In this document: positions 8,794 through 18,130 of the stretch, piece by piece
Layout: every line of letters starts with the position of its first letter
How positions within the stretch are numbered: position 1 is the stretch's first letter
Source: Desulfallas sp. Bu1-1
Lineage (GTDB): Bacteria > Bacillota > Desulfotomaculia > Desulfotomaculales > Desulfallaceae
Assembly: GCF_015594625.1 (NCBI RefSeq)
Contig: NZ_JADNRQ010000008.1
Span: forward strand, 1-64,000
DNA length: 64,000 nt
Direction: 5' to 3'
Notes under the pieces: model-generated
Told to the model about the DNA's origin: nothing
The model's input: the letters and a program-made list of their open reading frames with translations, nothing else
Database searches by the model: none
Position numbers and translations under genes: made by a program

Positions 8794-9678
8794 TCAAGCC
8801 GCCGTCAGCCGCCGGTGAATATACCTGCCCAGCCAGCGGGCGCCGAAATTAAAGGCCAGCACCACCATGACCAGCATCGCCGCCGAGCCGTCGGCCACCC
8901 GCCGCACGTCGGGTATGATGCCCTCCGAATTAACTTTCCAGATATGCACCGCCAGGGTTTCCGCGGGGCGGAAAGGATTCAAGGGAGAATCCGGGCTGAA
9001 AATGTTCCAGTTGGAAAAATCAAGCGCGGGACTGCTCATGCCGGCGGTGTAAAGCAGCGCCGCCGCCTCACCGAAAACACGCCCGGAGGTAATAATAATT
9101 CCGGTAATCAAGCTGGGAAAAGCGCCGGGTATAATAATCCTCCAGATGGTCTGCCAGTGGGTTGCCCCCAGGGCCAGGCTGCCCTCGGCCAGTTCCCGGG
9201 TAACGCCGCGGATGGATTCCTCGGAAACCCGCACCAGGAAAGGCAAGTTAAACACTGTTAATGCCAGCGCCCCGGACATCAGGGAATACCCCCAGCCGGT
9301 GGCGTTGACGAAAACCAGCAAACCAAACAAACCCACCACAATGGAAGGCAAAGAGGTCAACGTTTCAATGGCGACGCGCACGGCCTCGGCCAGGCGGCTG
9401 CGCCCGGCGTATTCGGCGAGGTAGATCCCGGCCAGCAGGCCAATGGGAATGGAAATGGCCATGGTTAGAATTAAAATGTAAAAGGAGTTGAAAATCTGGG
9501 GACCAATGCCGCCCCCCGCCCTGATGGACTGCGGTGGCGAAGTGATAAACCGCCAGTCTATGGACTTCAAACCGTGGTAAAAAATGTAACCGATCAGCGT
9601 TCCCAATATAAGCAACACCAGCCCGGCCCCCACCCAAAACATGATGGTGGCCGCGCGGTCCCTGGCCCGTGCATTCAC
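8794..9678 (-). CDS. pstA: Phosphate ABC transporter permease PstA
   Basis: This 294-residue inner-membrane permease has about six membrane segments and the EAA-type loop (EGSLALGATHWQTIWRIIIPGA) that contacts PstB. I start it at GTG 9678: its first bases form a 4-bp GTGA overlap with the pstC stop, which implies translational coupling. An upstream ATG at 9726 lies well inside pstC. It is the last gene of the pstS-pstC-pstA unit. With PstC it forms the channel for phosphate uptake. Confidence 0.95.
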   Translation of the reverse strand: MNARARDRAATIMFWVGAGLVLLILGTLIGYIFYHGLKSIDWRFITSPPQSIRAGGGIGPQIFNSFYILILTMAISIPIGLLAGIYLAEYAGRSRLAEAVRVAIETLTSLPSIVVGLFGLLVFVNATGWGYSLMSGALALTVFNLPFLVRVSEESIRGVTRELAEGSLALGATHWQTIWRIIIPGAFPSLITGIIITSGRVFGEAAALLYTAGMSSPALDFSNWNIFSPDSPLNPFRPAETLAVHIWKVNSEGIIPDVRRVADGSAAMLVMVVLAFNFGARWLGRYIHRRLTAA

Positions 9679-10565
9679 TGGACGGCCCCCCTTCTCACCA
9701 CGACCCTGATAATTAAAATAAAGCACAGTGACATCAGTAACAGCAGCAGCCCCATGGACCAGAGGGCGTTGTTCCAGGTGGTGCCCATCACGGTAGCCCC
9801 CATGTCCATGGTAATGGCACTGGTCAGGGTCATCATGGGACTCAAGATGGAAGTGGGAATTTCCCGCGTATTGCCTATAACCATTTGCACCGCCAGTGCT
9901 TCACCAAAGGCCCGGGCCATCCCCAGCACCACGGCGGTAATCAAACCGGACCGGGCAGCCGGAACCAGCACCATCCGAATGGTTTGCCAGCGAGTTGACC
10001 CCAGGGCATAGGAGGCATGTTTCCATTCCACCGGCAAAGCACGGATACTGTCCGTGGAAACGCTGATAATGGTGGGTAAGATCATTACCGACAGGACCAG
10101 GAACCCCGCCAGCAAACTAAAACCCCCGCCGCCTAAATAAGTCCTGATCAAGGGCACCAGCAGGCTCAGGCCGATATAACCGTACACTACCGAGGGTATA
10201 CCGGCCAGGAGTTCAACCGCGGGCTGCAGCACCCGCTGCCCCCAGCCCGGGGCGATTTCCACGATAAAAACTGCCACGATAATCCCCAGTGGAGCGCTTA
10301 CCCCCACCGCCAGCAGGGATACCAGCACAGAGCCGGCAATAAAAGCCTTGGCGCCAACCAGCGGACCTCCATCAACCGCGGCGCGGTCCGGCGCCCACTG
10401 GTCGCTTAATAAAAATTCACGCAAGCTGATTCCATTGGTAAAAAAGGTGGCCAGCCCTTTCGAGCTGATGAAATAGATAATGGAAACGGTAAGTACAATC
10501 ACAAGGGCCGCGCAGAACAAAGTAAGACCACGGCCCGCCCTGTCGCAAAAAAATTTCCAATTCAT
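9675..10565 (-). CDS. pstC: Phosphate ABC transporter permease PstC
   Basis: This 296-residue permease has an N-terminal TM1 (GLTLFCAALVIVLTVSIIYFI), a long periplasmic-facing loop and five further segments. Its EAA loop is YALGSTRWQTIRMVLVPAA. ATG 10565 is chosen because GAAGGGGT lies at good spacing; an earlier in-frame codon at 10595 does not. It is overlapped by pstA. A 100-bp gap with a nested hairpin separates it from pstS and could set the ratio of binding protein to permease. Confidence 0.95.
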   Translation of the reverse strand: MNWKFFCDRAGRGLTLFCAALVIVLTVSIIYFISSKGLATFFTNGISLREFLLSDQWAPDRAAVDGGPLVGAKAFIAGSVLVSLLAVGVSAPLGIIVAVFIVEIAPGWGQRVLQPAVELLAGIPSVVYGYIGLSLLVPLIRTYLGGGGFSLLAGFLVLSVMILPTIISVSTDSIRALPVEWKHASYALGSTRWQTIRMVLVPAARSGLITAVVLGMARAFGEALAVQMVIGNTREIPTSILSPMMTLTSAITMDMGATVMGTTWNNALWSMGLLLLLMSLCFILIIRVVVRRGAVQ

Positions 10566-10602
10566 AAATCCATACCCCTTCAATGATATAAACATGGAAA
10601 CA

Positions 10603-10642
10603 GGCGAGGAGATTTGGGGTATAACCCCAACAGCACCTCGCC
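10603..10642 (-). promoter_or_regulatory. Nested hairpin in the pstS-pstC intergenic region
   Basis: An outer stem GGCGAGG / CCTCGCC encloses an inner stem GGGGT-ata-ACCCC. There is no U-tract, so it looks like an mRNA-processing or 3'-stabilising structure after pstS rather than a full terminator. Confidence 0.55.
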
Positions 10643-10665
10643 ATCTATCTTAAGATATACTCAAT

Positions 10666-11577
10666 TTACTTTTTGGTAACGTTCCCCCGGACGTCTCGTT
10701 CCACTTTCATTTCTGTGACCGGAATGTAGCCCAGTTCGGGAACCAGCGTTTTCTGTACCTCATCCGACAGCATATAATCGAGGAAATCCTTGGCCAACCC
10801 CGCGGGTTCCCCCTTGGTATACATGTGTTCATAAGCCCAAACGGGATATTTGCCTTCTATGATATTCTCTTTGGTGGGCTCGACGCCGTCAAGTTTGAGC
10901 GGCTTTACGCTGCCGTCCAGGTAGGAAAGGGCCAGGTAACCAATGGCGCCGGGGGTTTCGTTAATGATTTTACGCACTGTACCTGATGAATCCTGTTCGA
11001 TACCCCGGGCCTCTTCAGCGCCCTTCAGAGCATATGTCTTAAAGGTGGCCCTGGTGCCGGAACTTTTGGGGCGGTTGACCAGTTGAATTTTAACATCGGG
11101 ACCGCCCAGGTCTTTCCAGTTGGTGATTTTGCCGGTAAAGATATCAATCAATTGTTGCTGGGTTACATTGTCCACCGTTATGTCAGGGTTTACCACGGCG
11201 GCCATGCCGACCACGCATACTTTATGGTCAACCAGTTGAGCAACTTCTTCCGCGCCGAGTTTTTCTTCCGCAAACACATCCGAGTTGCCTATATCGGCTG
11301 CGCCCTGTGACACCTGGCTGAGACCCGTACCGCTGCCGCCGCCCTGCACAACAATCTGGGCCCCGGGATTTTTAGCCATAAACTGAGACGCCGCCTCTTC
11401 CACCAGGGGCTGCAAAGCAGATGAACCCACCGCGGTAATGGAACCATTGGCGCCGCCGCTCTGTTGCTCCCGGGCCCGGGGCTGTTCACCCTGCTTCTCC
11501 GTTTTACCGCCACAACCTGAAACTGCCATCATTAAGGCACCAATCAGAAACAGGGCAAGAAAAATTTTAGACCGCAT
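10666..11577 (-). CDS. pstS: Phosphate-binding lipoprotein PstS
   Basis: This is a 303-residue lipid-anchored periplasm-facing phosphate receptor. The signal peptide ends in the lipobox AVSGC with the lipidated Cys at 22, then a Gly/Gln-rich linker. Phosphate-binding family motifs follow: TAVGSSALQPL, QGGGSGTGLSQ, IGNSDVFAEE and RPKSSGTRATF. AGGAGGGAAGG precedes the ATG. A candidate PhoP box lies 70-115 bases upstream. It is the first gene of pstSCA; the ATPase PstB is encoded in the unit just upstream. Confidence 0.96.
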   Translation of the reverse strand: MRSKIFLALFLIGALMMAVSGCGGKTEKQGEQPRAREQQSGGANGSITAVGSSALQPLVEEAASQFMAKNPGAQIVVQGGGSGTGLSQVSQGAADIGNSDVFAEEKLGAEEVAQLVDHKVCVVGMAAVVNPDITVDNVTQQQLIDIFTGKITNWKDLGGPDVKIQLVNRPKSSGTRATFKTYALKGAEEARGIEQDSSGTVRKIINETPGAIGYLALSYLDGSVKPLKLDGVEPTKENIIEGKYPVWAYEHMYTKGEPAGLAKDFLDYMLSDEVQKTLVPELGYIPVTEMKVERDVRGNVTKK

Positions 11578-11644
11578 TTTTTAACTCCCTTCCTCCTTTT
11601 TAATAATTTGGTTAATCTATCTGATTCAAAATATAGCAAAGGGA

Positions 11645-11693
11645 TTTTAAGCAGGATTAAATCTAATGTAAATTACGTAAAGATAAGATTAAA
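11645..11693 (-). promoter_or_regulatory. Candidate PhoP box upstream of pstS
   Basis: On the minus strand TTTACA, TTTAAT and TTAAAA are each separated by 5 bases (11-bp period, 11672 to 11645). A further TTTAAT and a CTTTAC lie just upstream. This matches the TT(A/T)ACA direct-repeat rule for PhoP in Firmicutes, though the repeats are degenerate. Confidence 0.55.
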
Positions 11694-11751
11694 GTTTTGC
11701 AGTGAACCCCGTGAAATTAAATCAATGCGAAAACCGCCCGTAACAAGGCGG

Positions 11752-12411
11752 TTATGATTCGTTCAATTCAAGCCTTTCTCCGGTGATCATGTAGACGATC
11801 CACTCGCTCAAATTGGTAGCGTGGTCCCCTATGCGCTCGAGATACCTGGCAATAAATAAAAGATAGGTAGCCTGCTTGATGTTTGCGGCGTCCCGGGTCA
11901 TAAAGGCCAACAATTCATTGAACACCTGGTGGTATAGGATATTGATGTCGTGATCGTGCATGGCGGCTTTCAAGGCCATGTCGCGATCCTGGTTGACGTA
12001 AGCGGCCAGGTTTTCCCGCACCATTTTCTGCGCCAGCTCGGCCATGCGCGGCAGGTCGACCAGCGGTTTGATCAAAGGTTCTTCGCCCAAAGAAAGCACC
12101 ACTTTTGCAATATTGCTGGCATAATCGCCCATTCTTTCCAGGTCCGTGTTTATTTTAAGGGCGGTGCCGATGAACCTGAGGTCCCTCGCCATGGGCTGTT
12201 GCAGCGCCAGCAGGGACAGGCATCTCCGTTCGATATCCAGTTCCAGCCTGTCGATTTTTTCATCATCCATCACCACTTTTTCCGCCAGGTCAAGGTCCTG
12301 CCGTTTCAACGCGGTCACGGCCGTTTCAATGGCGGTTTCCACCAGTTTACCCATCAAAAGAATGTCATTGCGCAGATTATTTAATTGTTCTTGAAAAGAC
12401 TCTCTTACCAT
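11752..12411 (-). CDS. phoU: Phosphate uptake regulator PhoU
   Basis: This 219-residue cytoplasmic all-helical protein has two PhoU repeats, each with the acidic metal-binding helix (first repeat LDIERRCLSLLALQQPMARD, second DHATNLSEWIVY near the C-terminus). PhoU links PstSCAB to PhoR and damps uptake. It lies 14 bp after pstB on the same strand, so it is probably cotranscribed with it, and upstream of pstS. A paralogue is at 23352. Confidence 0.95.
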   Translation of the reverse strand: MVRESFQEQLNNLRNDILLMGKLVETAIETAVTALKRQDLDLAEKVVMDDEKIDRLELDIERRCLSLLALQQPMARDLRFIGTALKINTDLERMGDYASNIAKVVLSLGEEPLIKPLVDLPRMAELAQKMVRENLAAYVNQDRDMALKAAMHDHDINILYHQVFNELLAFMTRDAANIKQATYLLFIARYLERIGDHATNLSEWIVYMITGERLELNES

Positions 12412-12425
12412 TTCCCAAACTCCCT

Positions 12426-13193
12426 TTAACCGAACCTGCCGGTAATATAGTCTTCGGTACGCTTATCCCTGGGGGCGGTGAAGATATTGTTCGTATAATC
12501 ATATTCAATCATTTCACCGTTGAGAAAGAAACCCGTGTAATCTGATATCCGGGCCGCCTGCTGCATGTTATGGGTTACTATGACAATGGTGTAATTGTTT
12601 TTCAACTGGTGAATCAGGTCCTCCAGTTTGGCGGTGGAAATGGGATCCAGAGCGCTGGCCGGTTCGTCCATCAAGATCACTTCCGGCTCCACCGCCAGCA
12701 CCCGCGCCAGCACCAGCCTTTGCTGCTGCCCGCCCGACAAGCCCAGGGCGGATTTGTGCAACCTGTCCTTGACTTCGTCCCAGAGGGCCGCGGCCTGCAA
12801 GCTTTTCTCCACGATTTCCGCCAGCGTCTCCTTGTTTTTGATGCCGTGAATGCGCGGGCCATAGGCGATGTTGTCAAAAATGGACATGGGGAACGGGTTT
12901 GGTCTTTGAAATACCATTCCCACTTTTTTGCGCAGCGCCACCGGGTCCACCCCCGGGGCATAGATATTGTTTCCATCCAACAGCACTTCGCCTTCAATGC
13001 GCGTCCCCTCAATTACGTCATTCATCCTGTTTAAAGTCCGTAAAAATGTTGATTTCCCACAGCCGGAGGGTCCAATCAAAGCGGTTACCCTGTGCTCTCT
13101 GACCGGCAGGCTGACGTTAAACAAAGCCTGAAAGTTCTTATAGTACAGGTTAAGACCTTTTGTTTCCATCTTATTGCCCACGCTATTCATCAT
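12426..13193 (-). CDS. pstB: Phosphate ABC transporter ATP-binding protein PstB (canonical copy)
   Basis: This ~255-residue ATPase has intact motifs: Walker [10 protein letters not shown], signature LSGGQQQRL, Walker [14 protein letters not shown] and H-loop [13 protein letters not shown]. It is the functional-looking paralogue of the altered copy at 24028. The start is uncertain. Two adjacent ATGs (13193, 13190) follow AAAGGATG closely, a GTG sits at 13181, and the frame opens at a TTG at 13202. It leads the pstB-phoU unit and has a PhoP-box-like region about 100 bp upstream. Confidence 0.94.
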   Translation of the reverse strand: MMNSVGNKMETKGLNLYYKNFQALFNVSLPVREHRVTALIGPSGCGKSTFLRTLNRMNDVIEGTRIEGEVLLDGNNIYAPGVDPVALRKKVGMVFQRPNPFPMSIFDNIAYGPRIHGIKNKETLAEIVEKSLQAAALWDEVKDRLHKSALGLSGGQQQRLVLARVLAVEPEVILMDEPASALDPISTAKLEDLIHQLKNNYTIVIVTHNMQQAARISDYTGFFLNGEMIEYDYTNNIFTAPRDKRTEDYITGRFG

Positions 13194-13274
13194 CCTTTGC
13201 AAAACAGTTATACGCCTGCCCCATGCCTGTAATCGTATTAAATCATTATTTAATTTAGCAAATAACTTTTAAGT

Positions 13275-13325
13275 GTAATTGAACTGATTGTAAGGATTGT
13301 AAATTGAGCATTTAATTTATGTTAA
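13275..13325 (-). promoter_or_regulatory. Candidate PhoP box upstream of pstB
   Basis: On the minus strand TTAACA (13325-13320) and TTTACA (13303-13298) are exactly 22 bases apart, with a weaker TAAATG midway at the 11-bp register. TTACAA and ATTACA follow. The placement ahead of pstB-phoU fits PhoP control, but the boxes are imperfect. Confidence 0.5.
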
Positions 13326-13357
13326 AAGATTATGCCGGCAAAAAACCTCCCCGTTTT

Positions 13358-13525
13358 TTCATAAAGTAGAAAAAATGCCGGCGGCAGGGTGCTCCAGCTG
13401 CTTTGCACAGCCCGTCATAGCCCGAGAGAGCCATGACCCCTTAGGGCGTAGAGAAACGAATTGGCTGTTTGTAAAGCGTTGACAACAAGTAGCTCCGCTA
13501 TGGACTTGGCGTGCTGAGAAATATA
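13358..13525 (-). repeat. Dispersed structured repeat, copy D (partial)
   Basis: This minus-orientation copy lies between pstB and the DUF3231-like gene. On the minus strand it has GTAAAGCG-like and CGCCCTAAGGGGTCATGGC segments, then GGGCTATGACGGGCT and the end GCCGGCATTTTTTCTACTTT. The flank TTTCATAAAGTAGA is shared with copy B. The first hairpin is damaged. The remainder of 13203-13647 is AT-rich and holds the PhoP-box candidate. Confidence 0.8.
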
Positions 13526-13647
13526 TAGGAATTTTTTTCTATTCCTGGTCGGAGGCTATATAACCAGTTGTGTCACTGTATCTTGTAATAAGTATGAAGA
13601 ATATTTTTCTCCTTTTTAGGCAAAATAATTATGAGGTGACAACTATT

Positions 13648-14166
13648 ATGGAGATATTGCAAATTCTTGAAAAAGTCATTGACATTGGTAAAACACCACA
13701 GCGTTTACAAAAAGAAATAAATGTACTTGAAGTAAGCAACCTGTGGATTCAGCTAACTTATAGATACGATGTGGCGGAAGAAACACAAATTTTATTAAAC
13801 TTTGTAGAAGATGGTGATTTAAAAGTCGTTATGGAACTAGGAATGAAACGACTTAATAAACAAATAGATATACTTGAGAAATGGATAAAAGATTACGCTA
13901 TATCTGCTCCAGATAGGCATCGTGCTGTTGTTAATACTGTTATCAAGCCGGAAGTTATTTCAGACAAATATATCTTTATAAGAATCTTTTCTGGTATACA
14001 GGCTTTTTTAAGTATCCATTTAAATGCTTTTATACAAACTCCCTCACCAAAATTAAGAGAATTATTTAGAGAGTTTTTGTTGGAAGAAATTAATATTTAT
14101 GATAAAGTTTTTGAGTATGGTAAGCTTAAAAATTGGATTTCTGAACCGCCTTCTTTTAGAGTTTAA
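13648..14166 (+). CDS. DUF3231-like helical protein, AT-rich
   Basis: This is a 172-residue, largely helical protein without signal or membrane segments. I start it at ATG 13648, eight bases after GAGGTGA, rather than at the frame opening at 13570. Features that recall the DUF3231 (ferritin-like/spore-coat-associated) family are LWIQLTYRYDVAEETQILLNF near the start, a FSGIQAFLSIHLNA segment, and the C-terminal YGKLKNWISEPPSFR. Its base composition is clearly more AT-rich than the neighbours and it stands alone between repeat copy D and the ileS terminator. Both suggest horizontal acquisition. The family call is by memory of motifs; function unknown. Confidence 0.65.
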   Translation: MEILQILEKVIDIGKTPQRLQKEINVLEVSNLWIQLTYRYDVAEETQILLNFVEDGDLKVVMELGMKRLNKQIDILEKWIKDYAISAPDRHRAVVNTVIKPEVISDKYIFIRIFSGIQAFLSIHLNAFIQTPSPKLRELFREFLLEEINIYDKVFEYGKLKNWISEPPSFRV

Positions 14167-14190
14167 CGGCGGAAAGACTTAAGTTTAAAT

Positions 14191-14252
14191 GCCCGGCAGA
14201 CATGCCGGGCGAACACAAAAAACCCCTCCCGTTGTTCGGGAAGGGTTTTCTT
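14191..14252. terminator. Double hairpin between the DUF3231-like gene and ileS
   Basis: First comes a perfect GCCCGGCA / TGCCGGGC stem at 14191-14210. Second comes AAAACCCCTCCCG / CGGGAAGGGTTTT at about 14218-14247, with T-rich flanks on either strand. It serves the two convergent genes. Confidence 0.85.
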
Positions 14253-14270
14253 GTGAAGTTCACCGGCCGG

Positions 14271-17051
14271 CTAAGCCAGCACGGCGGCGCAGCGGGGGCA
14301 TACCTCGGGGTGCCGCTGGTCGCGGCCCACCTCTTCGTGGTACATCCAGCAGCGAGCGCACTTGCCGCCCAGCGCGCGGGACACACCCACCGCCAGGCCG
14401 GGCACCTCTTCCACCGATAGCGTGTCGGCGGTTTTTTCCGCCAGCGGGTGCAGGGTAACCCCGGAGACGATGAACAGCGTCGCCAGGTCATCGTACAGCG
14501 GTTTGATAAAACCTGCCAGCTCCTCGCCGGCGTACAGGTGCACCCTGGCCTCCAGGGAATTGCCGATCACCTTTTCCTGCCGCGCCCTCTCCAGTGCCCT
14601 GGTGACCACGCCGCGTATTTTCATCAGGCGGCTCCACTTTTCTTCCAGAGCCGCATCAAGGTATTTCTCGCCGGGCTCGGGCATATCGGTGAGCTGCACG
14701 CTCTCGGGTTCGCCCTGCGCTTTCGGCAGGTAGCGCCAGATTTCTTCGGTGGTGAAGGCCAGAATGGGCGCCAGCAGGCGCACCAGCGCGTGCAGCGACT
14801 GGTACATCACCGTCTGGGCCGACCGCCGGGCGGTGGAGTCCGCCTTTTCACAGTACAGCCGGTCCTTGATGATGTCCAGGTACTGGGCGCTCATGTCCAC
14901 GGTGCAAAAGTGATGGATAGCGTGGTACACCGTGTGGAACTCGTAATCACGGTATGCCTGCAGCGCCCTCTCGATCAACCGGTGCAGCTTGAGCAGCGCC
15001 CAGCGGTCCAGTTCCGGCATTTGCTCGTACGGCACGGCGTCCCGCTCTGGCGCGAAGTCGTAAAGATTGCCCAGCATGAACCGGCTGGTGTTTCTGATTT
15101 TACGGTACGACTCGGTCAACTGCTTGAGAATGGACTGGGAAACCGCCAGGTCGCCCCGGTAGTCCGCCGAGGACACCCACAGGCGCAAAATGTCGGCGCC
15201 CATTTGCTGGATCACTTTCAGCGGGTCCACCACGTTGCCCAAGGATTTACTCATCTTGCGGCCGTTTTCATCCACCACGAAACCGTGGGTAAGCACCGCC
15301 CGGTAAGGAGCCCGGCCCGCAACCGCCACCGACGTGCTGAGCGACGAGTTGAACCAGCCGCGGTGCTGGTCGCTCCCTTCCAGGTACAGGTCGGCGGGCC
15401 AGGAGAGGTCGGGCCAGATTTCCGGTTCGTCCAGCACGGCCAGGTGGCTGGAACCGCTGTCGAACCACACGTCCATGATGTCGGTTTCCTTGGTGAACTC
15501 CCCGGCCCCGCATTCCGGGCAGGTCAGGCCGGGTGGCACCAGGTCCTTGGCCTCCCGGGCGAACCACACGTCGGAGCCGTGCTCCCGGAACAGTTTCTGC
15601 AGGTAACTGATAGTTTCGTCATTGATGATTTCCTTGTTGCAGGAGTTGCAATAGAAAATGGGAATGGGCACGCCCCAGGTCCGCTGGCGCGATATGCACC
15701 AGTCGCCCCGGTTGGCCACCATGTTATGGATCCTGTCCCTGCCCCAGGCGGGGATCCAGCGCACGTTGTCGATGGCCTCCAGCGCCGCCTGGCGGAACCC
15801 TTCAATGGAGGCGAACCACTGCTCGGTAGCCCGGAAAAACACCGGGTTCTTGCAGCGCCAGCAGTGCGGGTACTGGTGGCTGATCTTGTCAACCTTAATT
15901 AAAGCACCGGTTTCCCGCAGCGTATCGATGATACCGCTGTTGGCCTCGTGGTACACTTGACCCGCGAACTTGCCGGCCTCTCCGGTGAAGCGGCCCCGGC
16001 CGTCCACCGGCGAAAGGATGGGCAGGTCGTACTTCAACCCCACCAGGTAGTCCTCGTGGCCGTGCCCCGGCGCGGTGTGCACGCAGCCCGTGCCCGCATC
16101 CAGGGTGACGTGATCGCCCAAAATCAACAGCGAATCCCGGTCGATGAAGGGATGGCCGCAAACAATTTTTTCCAGTTCATTGCCCTTGTACTGCCCAATA
16201 ATCTCGCCTTCCGGCAGGCCGGTTTCCCGCAGGAATTGTTCCTTTAGCTCCCGGGCAACGAGCAATTTTTCGCCGCCGGTTTCCATGAGAATGTAATCAA
16301 AATCCGGGTGCAGGGTGATGGCCAGGTTGGCGATCAGGGTCCACGGCGTGGTGGTCCAGATCACCACGTAAGTGTTTTCCTCCGGCAAAACGCCCTTGCC
16401 GTCCCGCACGGGAAACTTGACGTAAATGGAGGGCGATTTTTTTTCGGCATACTCCACCTCGGCCTCGGCCAAGGCGGTCTCGCAGGTGGCGCACCAGTAA
16501 ACCGGCTTCAATCCCTTGTAGATGTAGCCCCGCTTGGCCATCTCGCCGAAAACGCCGATCTGCCTGGCTTCAAAGTGGGGCATCAGGGTGAAGTAAGGGT
16601 GTTCCCAGTCGCCGCGCACGCCCAGGCGCTTGAACTCCTCTTTTTGAATTTCGGCGAATTTCAGGGCGTACTCCTTGCACTTCCGCCTGAATTCAACAGT
16701 GTCCACGGCGTGACGGTTGAGGCCCAGGTTTTTGATCGCCTGCTGCTCGATGGGCAGGCCGTGGGTGTCCCAGCCGGGCACGTACGGGGCGTCGTAACCC
16801 GCCATGGAATGAAACTTGACCACGATATCCTTGAGCACCTTGTTCAGGGTGTGGCCCAGGTGGATGTGACCGTTGGCGTAGGGCGGGCCGTCGTGCAGGA
16901 TGAATTTCGGTTTGCCGCTGTTTTTTTGTTGCACCTTGCGGTAGATATCGATATCATCCCAGTATTTCAGGATTTCCGGTTCCCTCTGGGGCAGGTTGCC
17001 CCGCATGGGAAAGCCGGTTTTAGGTAGATTGAGCGTTTTTCCGTAGTCCAC
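14271..17051 (-). CDS. ileS: Isoleucine-tRNA ligase
   Basis: This 926-residue class I aminoacyl-tRNA synthetase charges tRNA-Ile. The HIGH-type motif is in [10 protein letters not shown] near residue 60, and KMSKS is at 599-603. The CP1 editing domain includes TTTPWTL and [12 protein letters not shown]. The zinc finger closing the protein has CARC and CPRC pairs. Length and order match bacterial IleS of the CxxC-tailed type. It is preceded by an Ile-specific T-box leader, but two tandem copies of the dispersed repeat (about 400 bp) lie between the T-box terminator and the start codon. A strong terminator follows. Confidence 0.98.
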   Translation of the reverse strand: MDYGKTLNLPKTGFPMRGNLPQREPEILKYWDDIDIYRKVQQKNSGKPKFILHDGPPYANGHIHLGHTLNKVLKDIVVKFHSMAGYDAPYVPGWDTHGLPIEQQAIKNLGLNRHAVDTVEFRRKCKEYALKFAEIQKEEFKRLGVRGDWEHPYFTLMPHFEARQIGVFGEMAKRGYIYKGLKPVYWCATCETALAEAEVEYAEKKSPSIYVKFPVRDGKGVLPEENTYVVIWTTTPWTLIANLAITLHPDFDYILMETGGEKLLVARELKEQFLRETGLPEGEIIGQYKGNELEKIVCGHPFIDRDSLLILGDHVTLDAGTGCVHTAPGHGHEDYLVGLKYDLPILSPVDGRGRFTGEAGKFAGQVYHEANSGIIDTLRETGALIKVDKISHQYPHCWRCKNPVFFRATEQWFASIEGFRQAALEAIDNVRWIPAWGRDRIHNMVANRGDWCISRQRTWGVPIPIFYCNSCNKEIINDETISYLQKLFREHGSDVWFAREAKDLVPPGLTCPECGAGEFTKETDIMDVWFDSGSSHLAVLDEPEIWPDLSWPADLYLEGSDQHRGWFNSSLSTSVAVAGRAPYRAVLTHGFVVDENGRKMSKSLGNVVDPLKVIQQMGADILRLWVSSADYRGDLAVSQSILKQLTESYRKIRNTSRFMLGNLYDFAPERDAVPYEQMPELDRWALLKLHRLIERALQAYRDYEFHTVYHAIHHFCTVDMSAQYLDIIKDRLYCEKADSTARRSAQTVMYQSLHALVRLLAPILAFTTEEIWRYLPKAQGEPESVQLTDMPEPGEKYLDAALEEKWSRLMKIRGVVTRALERARQEKVIGNSLEARVHLYAGEELAGFIKPLYDDLATLFIVSGVTLHPLAEKTADTLSVEEVPGLAVGVSRALGGKCARCWMYHEEVGRDQRHPEVCPRCAAVLA

Positions 17052-17086
17052 TTTTCCGACACCTCATTCTATTAAATCTCGTCGCT

Positions 17087-17297
17087 CCACTCATTCCAGA
17101 AATCCGCCGGATCGCCCCTTGCTGCTCGTTTTGGTTATCCGGGCGCTCCGGCGGTTTCTTCCATTCGTTCCACAATTCTACCCTTGTGGCCGGAGCGGCC
17201 TGCTATCAACGCTTTCAACAGACAGCTAGATTACTTCTTCACGCCCTAAGGGGTCATGGCTCTCGGGCTATGACGGGCTAAGCACCGCTTCCAGTGT
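17087..17297 (+). repeat. Dispersed structured repeat, copy E (subfamily 1, tandem with F)
   Basis: This full copy starts CACTCATTCCAGAAATCCGC. The first inverted repeat is CCGCCGGATCGCCCC / GGGCGCTCCGGCGG. A middle segment CTATCAACGCTTTCAACAG precedes AGACAGC. The third inverted repeat is GGGTCATGGCTC / GGGCTATGACGGG. It ends at CCGCTTCCAGTGTTC, where copy F begins at once. It is antisense to the ileS transcript and lies in its leader. Confidence 0.92.
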
Positions 17298-17487
17298 TCA
17301 CTCATTCCAGAAAGCCGCCGGATCGCCCCGCAGCTCGTTGGATTATCCGGGCGCTCCGGCGGTTTCTTCCATTCGTTCCACAATTCTACCCTTGTAGCCG
17401 AGCTACCTGCTGTCAACGCTTTCAACAGACAGCCAGATTACTTCTCCACGCCCCAAGGGGTCATGGCTCTTGGGCTATGACGGGCTA
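17298..17487 (+). repeat. Dispersed structured repeat, copy F (subfamily 1, tandem with E)
   Basis: This is a full copy directly following E, with the junction CCAGTGTTCACTCATTCCAG. It keeps GCTGTC / GACAGC as a perfect 6-bp inverted repeat around AACGCTTTCAACA, and ends ATGACGGGCTA just before the T-box terminator. Confidence 0.92.
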
Positions 17488-17504
17488 TTTTACGCCACTA
17501 AAAT

Positions 17505-17745
17505 AAAAACCGTCCCGGTAAGGGACGGATTTTTTCCGCGGTACCACCCTAATAGGACCGGCGACATGCCGACCCCGCTTTGTACCGGTAACGGCGGCTG
17601 CCGGACGGGCTTATTCTCCGCAAGGATTTCAGCCGTCGCCTCCCGGGTGATTTTCAACGCTCGCCCGTACCCGGCTCGCACCAACCCGGGCTCTCTGAAC
17701 AAACGGTCTTAACGTTTACTCTTCCCGTTCACCGGCTTTACAACT
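17505..17745 (-). ncRNA. T-box leader (isoleucine specific) for ileS
   Basis: On the minus strand the T-box sequence AGGGTGGTACCGCG (17550-17537) is followed by an intrinsic terminator, CCGTCCC-ttac-CGGGACGG plus a T-run (17528-17505). Upstream is a stem I region with AGAGAGC and GGTGCGAGCCGGG, and a specifier loop reading GAAAATCACCC. The specifier codon is ATC at 17651-17649, which matches Ile. A strong sigma-A promoter lies just upstream. Uncharged tRNA-Ile would stabilise the antiterminator and allow ileS transcription. Confidence 0.93.
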
Positions 17746-17750
17746 ACATT

Positions 17751-17779
17751 ATTATATAGAACAAAAGCGTTATAGTCAA
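17751..17779 (-). promoter_or_regulatory. Sigma-A promoter of the ileS T-box leader
   Basis: TTGACT (17779-17774) and TATAAT (17756-17751) are separated by exactly 17 bases on the minus strand. The expected start is near 17745, directly ahead of the T-box leader. Confidence 0.85.
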
Positions 17780-17838
17780 TATTTGAGCATTTACGGGCAA
17801 ATAGCTTTGTATGCTGCGCATTCTTTTGGGGTTTCCTT

Positions 17839-18126
17839 TCAGCCGCCCAGTTTGTCCCGTACTTCCGCAGCCGACAGGCCTTCAATCCGGATCGTTTTAT
17901 TGCGTCCGGTATGGCCCTGTACGATAGCCACCCTGCTCTTGGCCACCCCGAACAACCGGGATAAAAATTCTATGCAGGCCTTGTTGGCCGCCCCGTCCAC
18001 CGGCGGCGCCGTCAGGCGCACCTTTAGCGCCCCGTCCAGAAAACCGGCCGTTTCGTTTTTGGAGGCCTTGGGCTGAACCCGCACCCTGATGGTAACCCCG
18101 CCGTCATCCTGTTTCAGATCCAGCAT
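17839..18126 (-). CDS. DUF167 / YggU family protein
   Basis: This is a 95-residue small cytoplasmic protein. I start it at ATG 18126 (MLDLKQDDGG), with GGCGGAG upstream; the frame is open further back but lies inside divIVA. Family motifs are VRVQPKASKNE, KVRLTAPPVDGAANKACIEFLS and IVQGHTGRNKTIRI. Its molecular role is unknown. It begins 4 bp after the divIVA stop and is probably cotranscribed with it. Confidence 0.9.
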   Translation of the reverse strand: MLDLKQDDGGVTIRVRVQPKASKNETAGFLDGALKVRLTAPPVDGAANKACIEFLSRLFGVAKSRVAIVQGHTGRNKTIRIEGLSAAEVRDKLGG

Positions 18127-18130
18127 GTCA

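Noticed and set aside
14448-15902. Long plus-strand frame of 484 codons inside ileS
   Set aside because: Antisense shadow of the GC-rich ileS gene; composition is His/Gln/Val-rich nonsense with no start signal.
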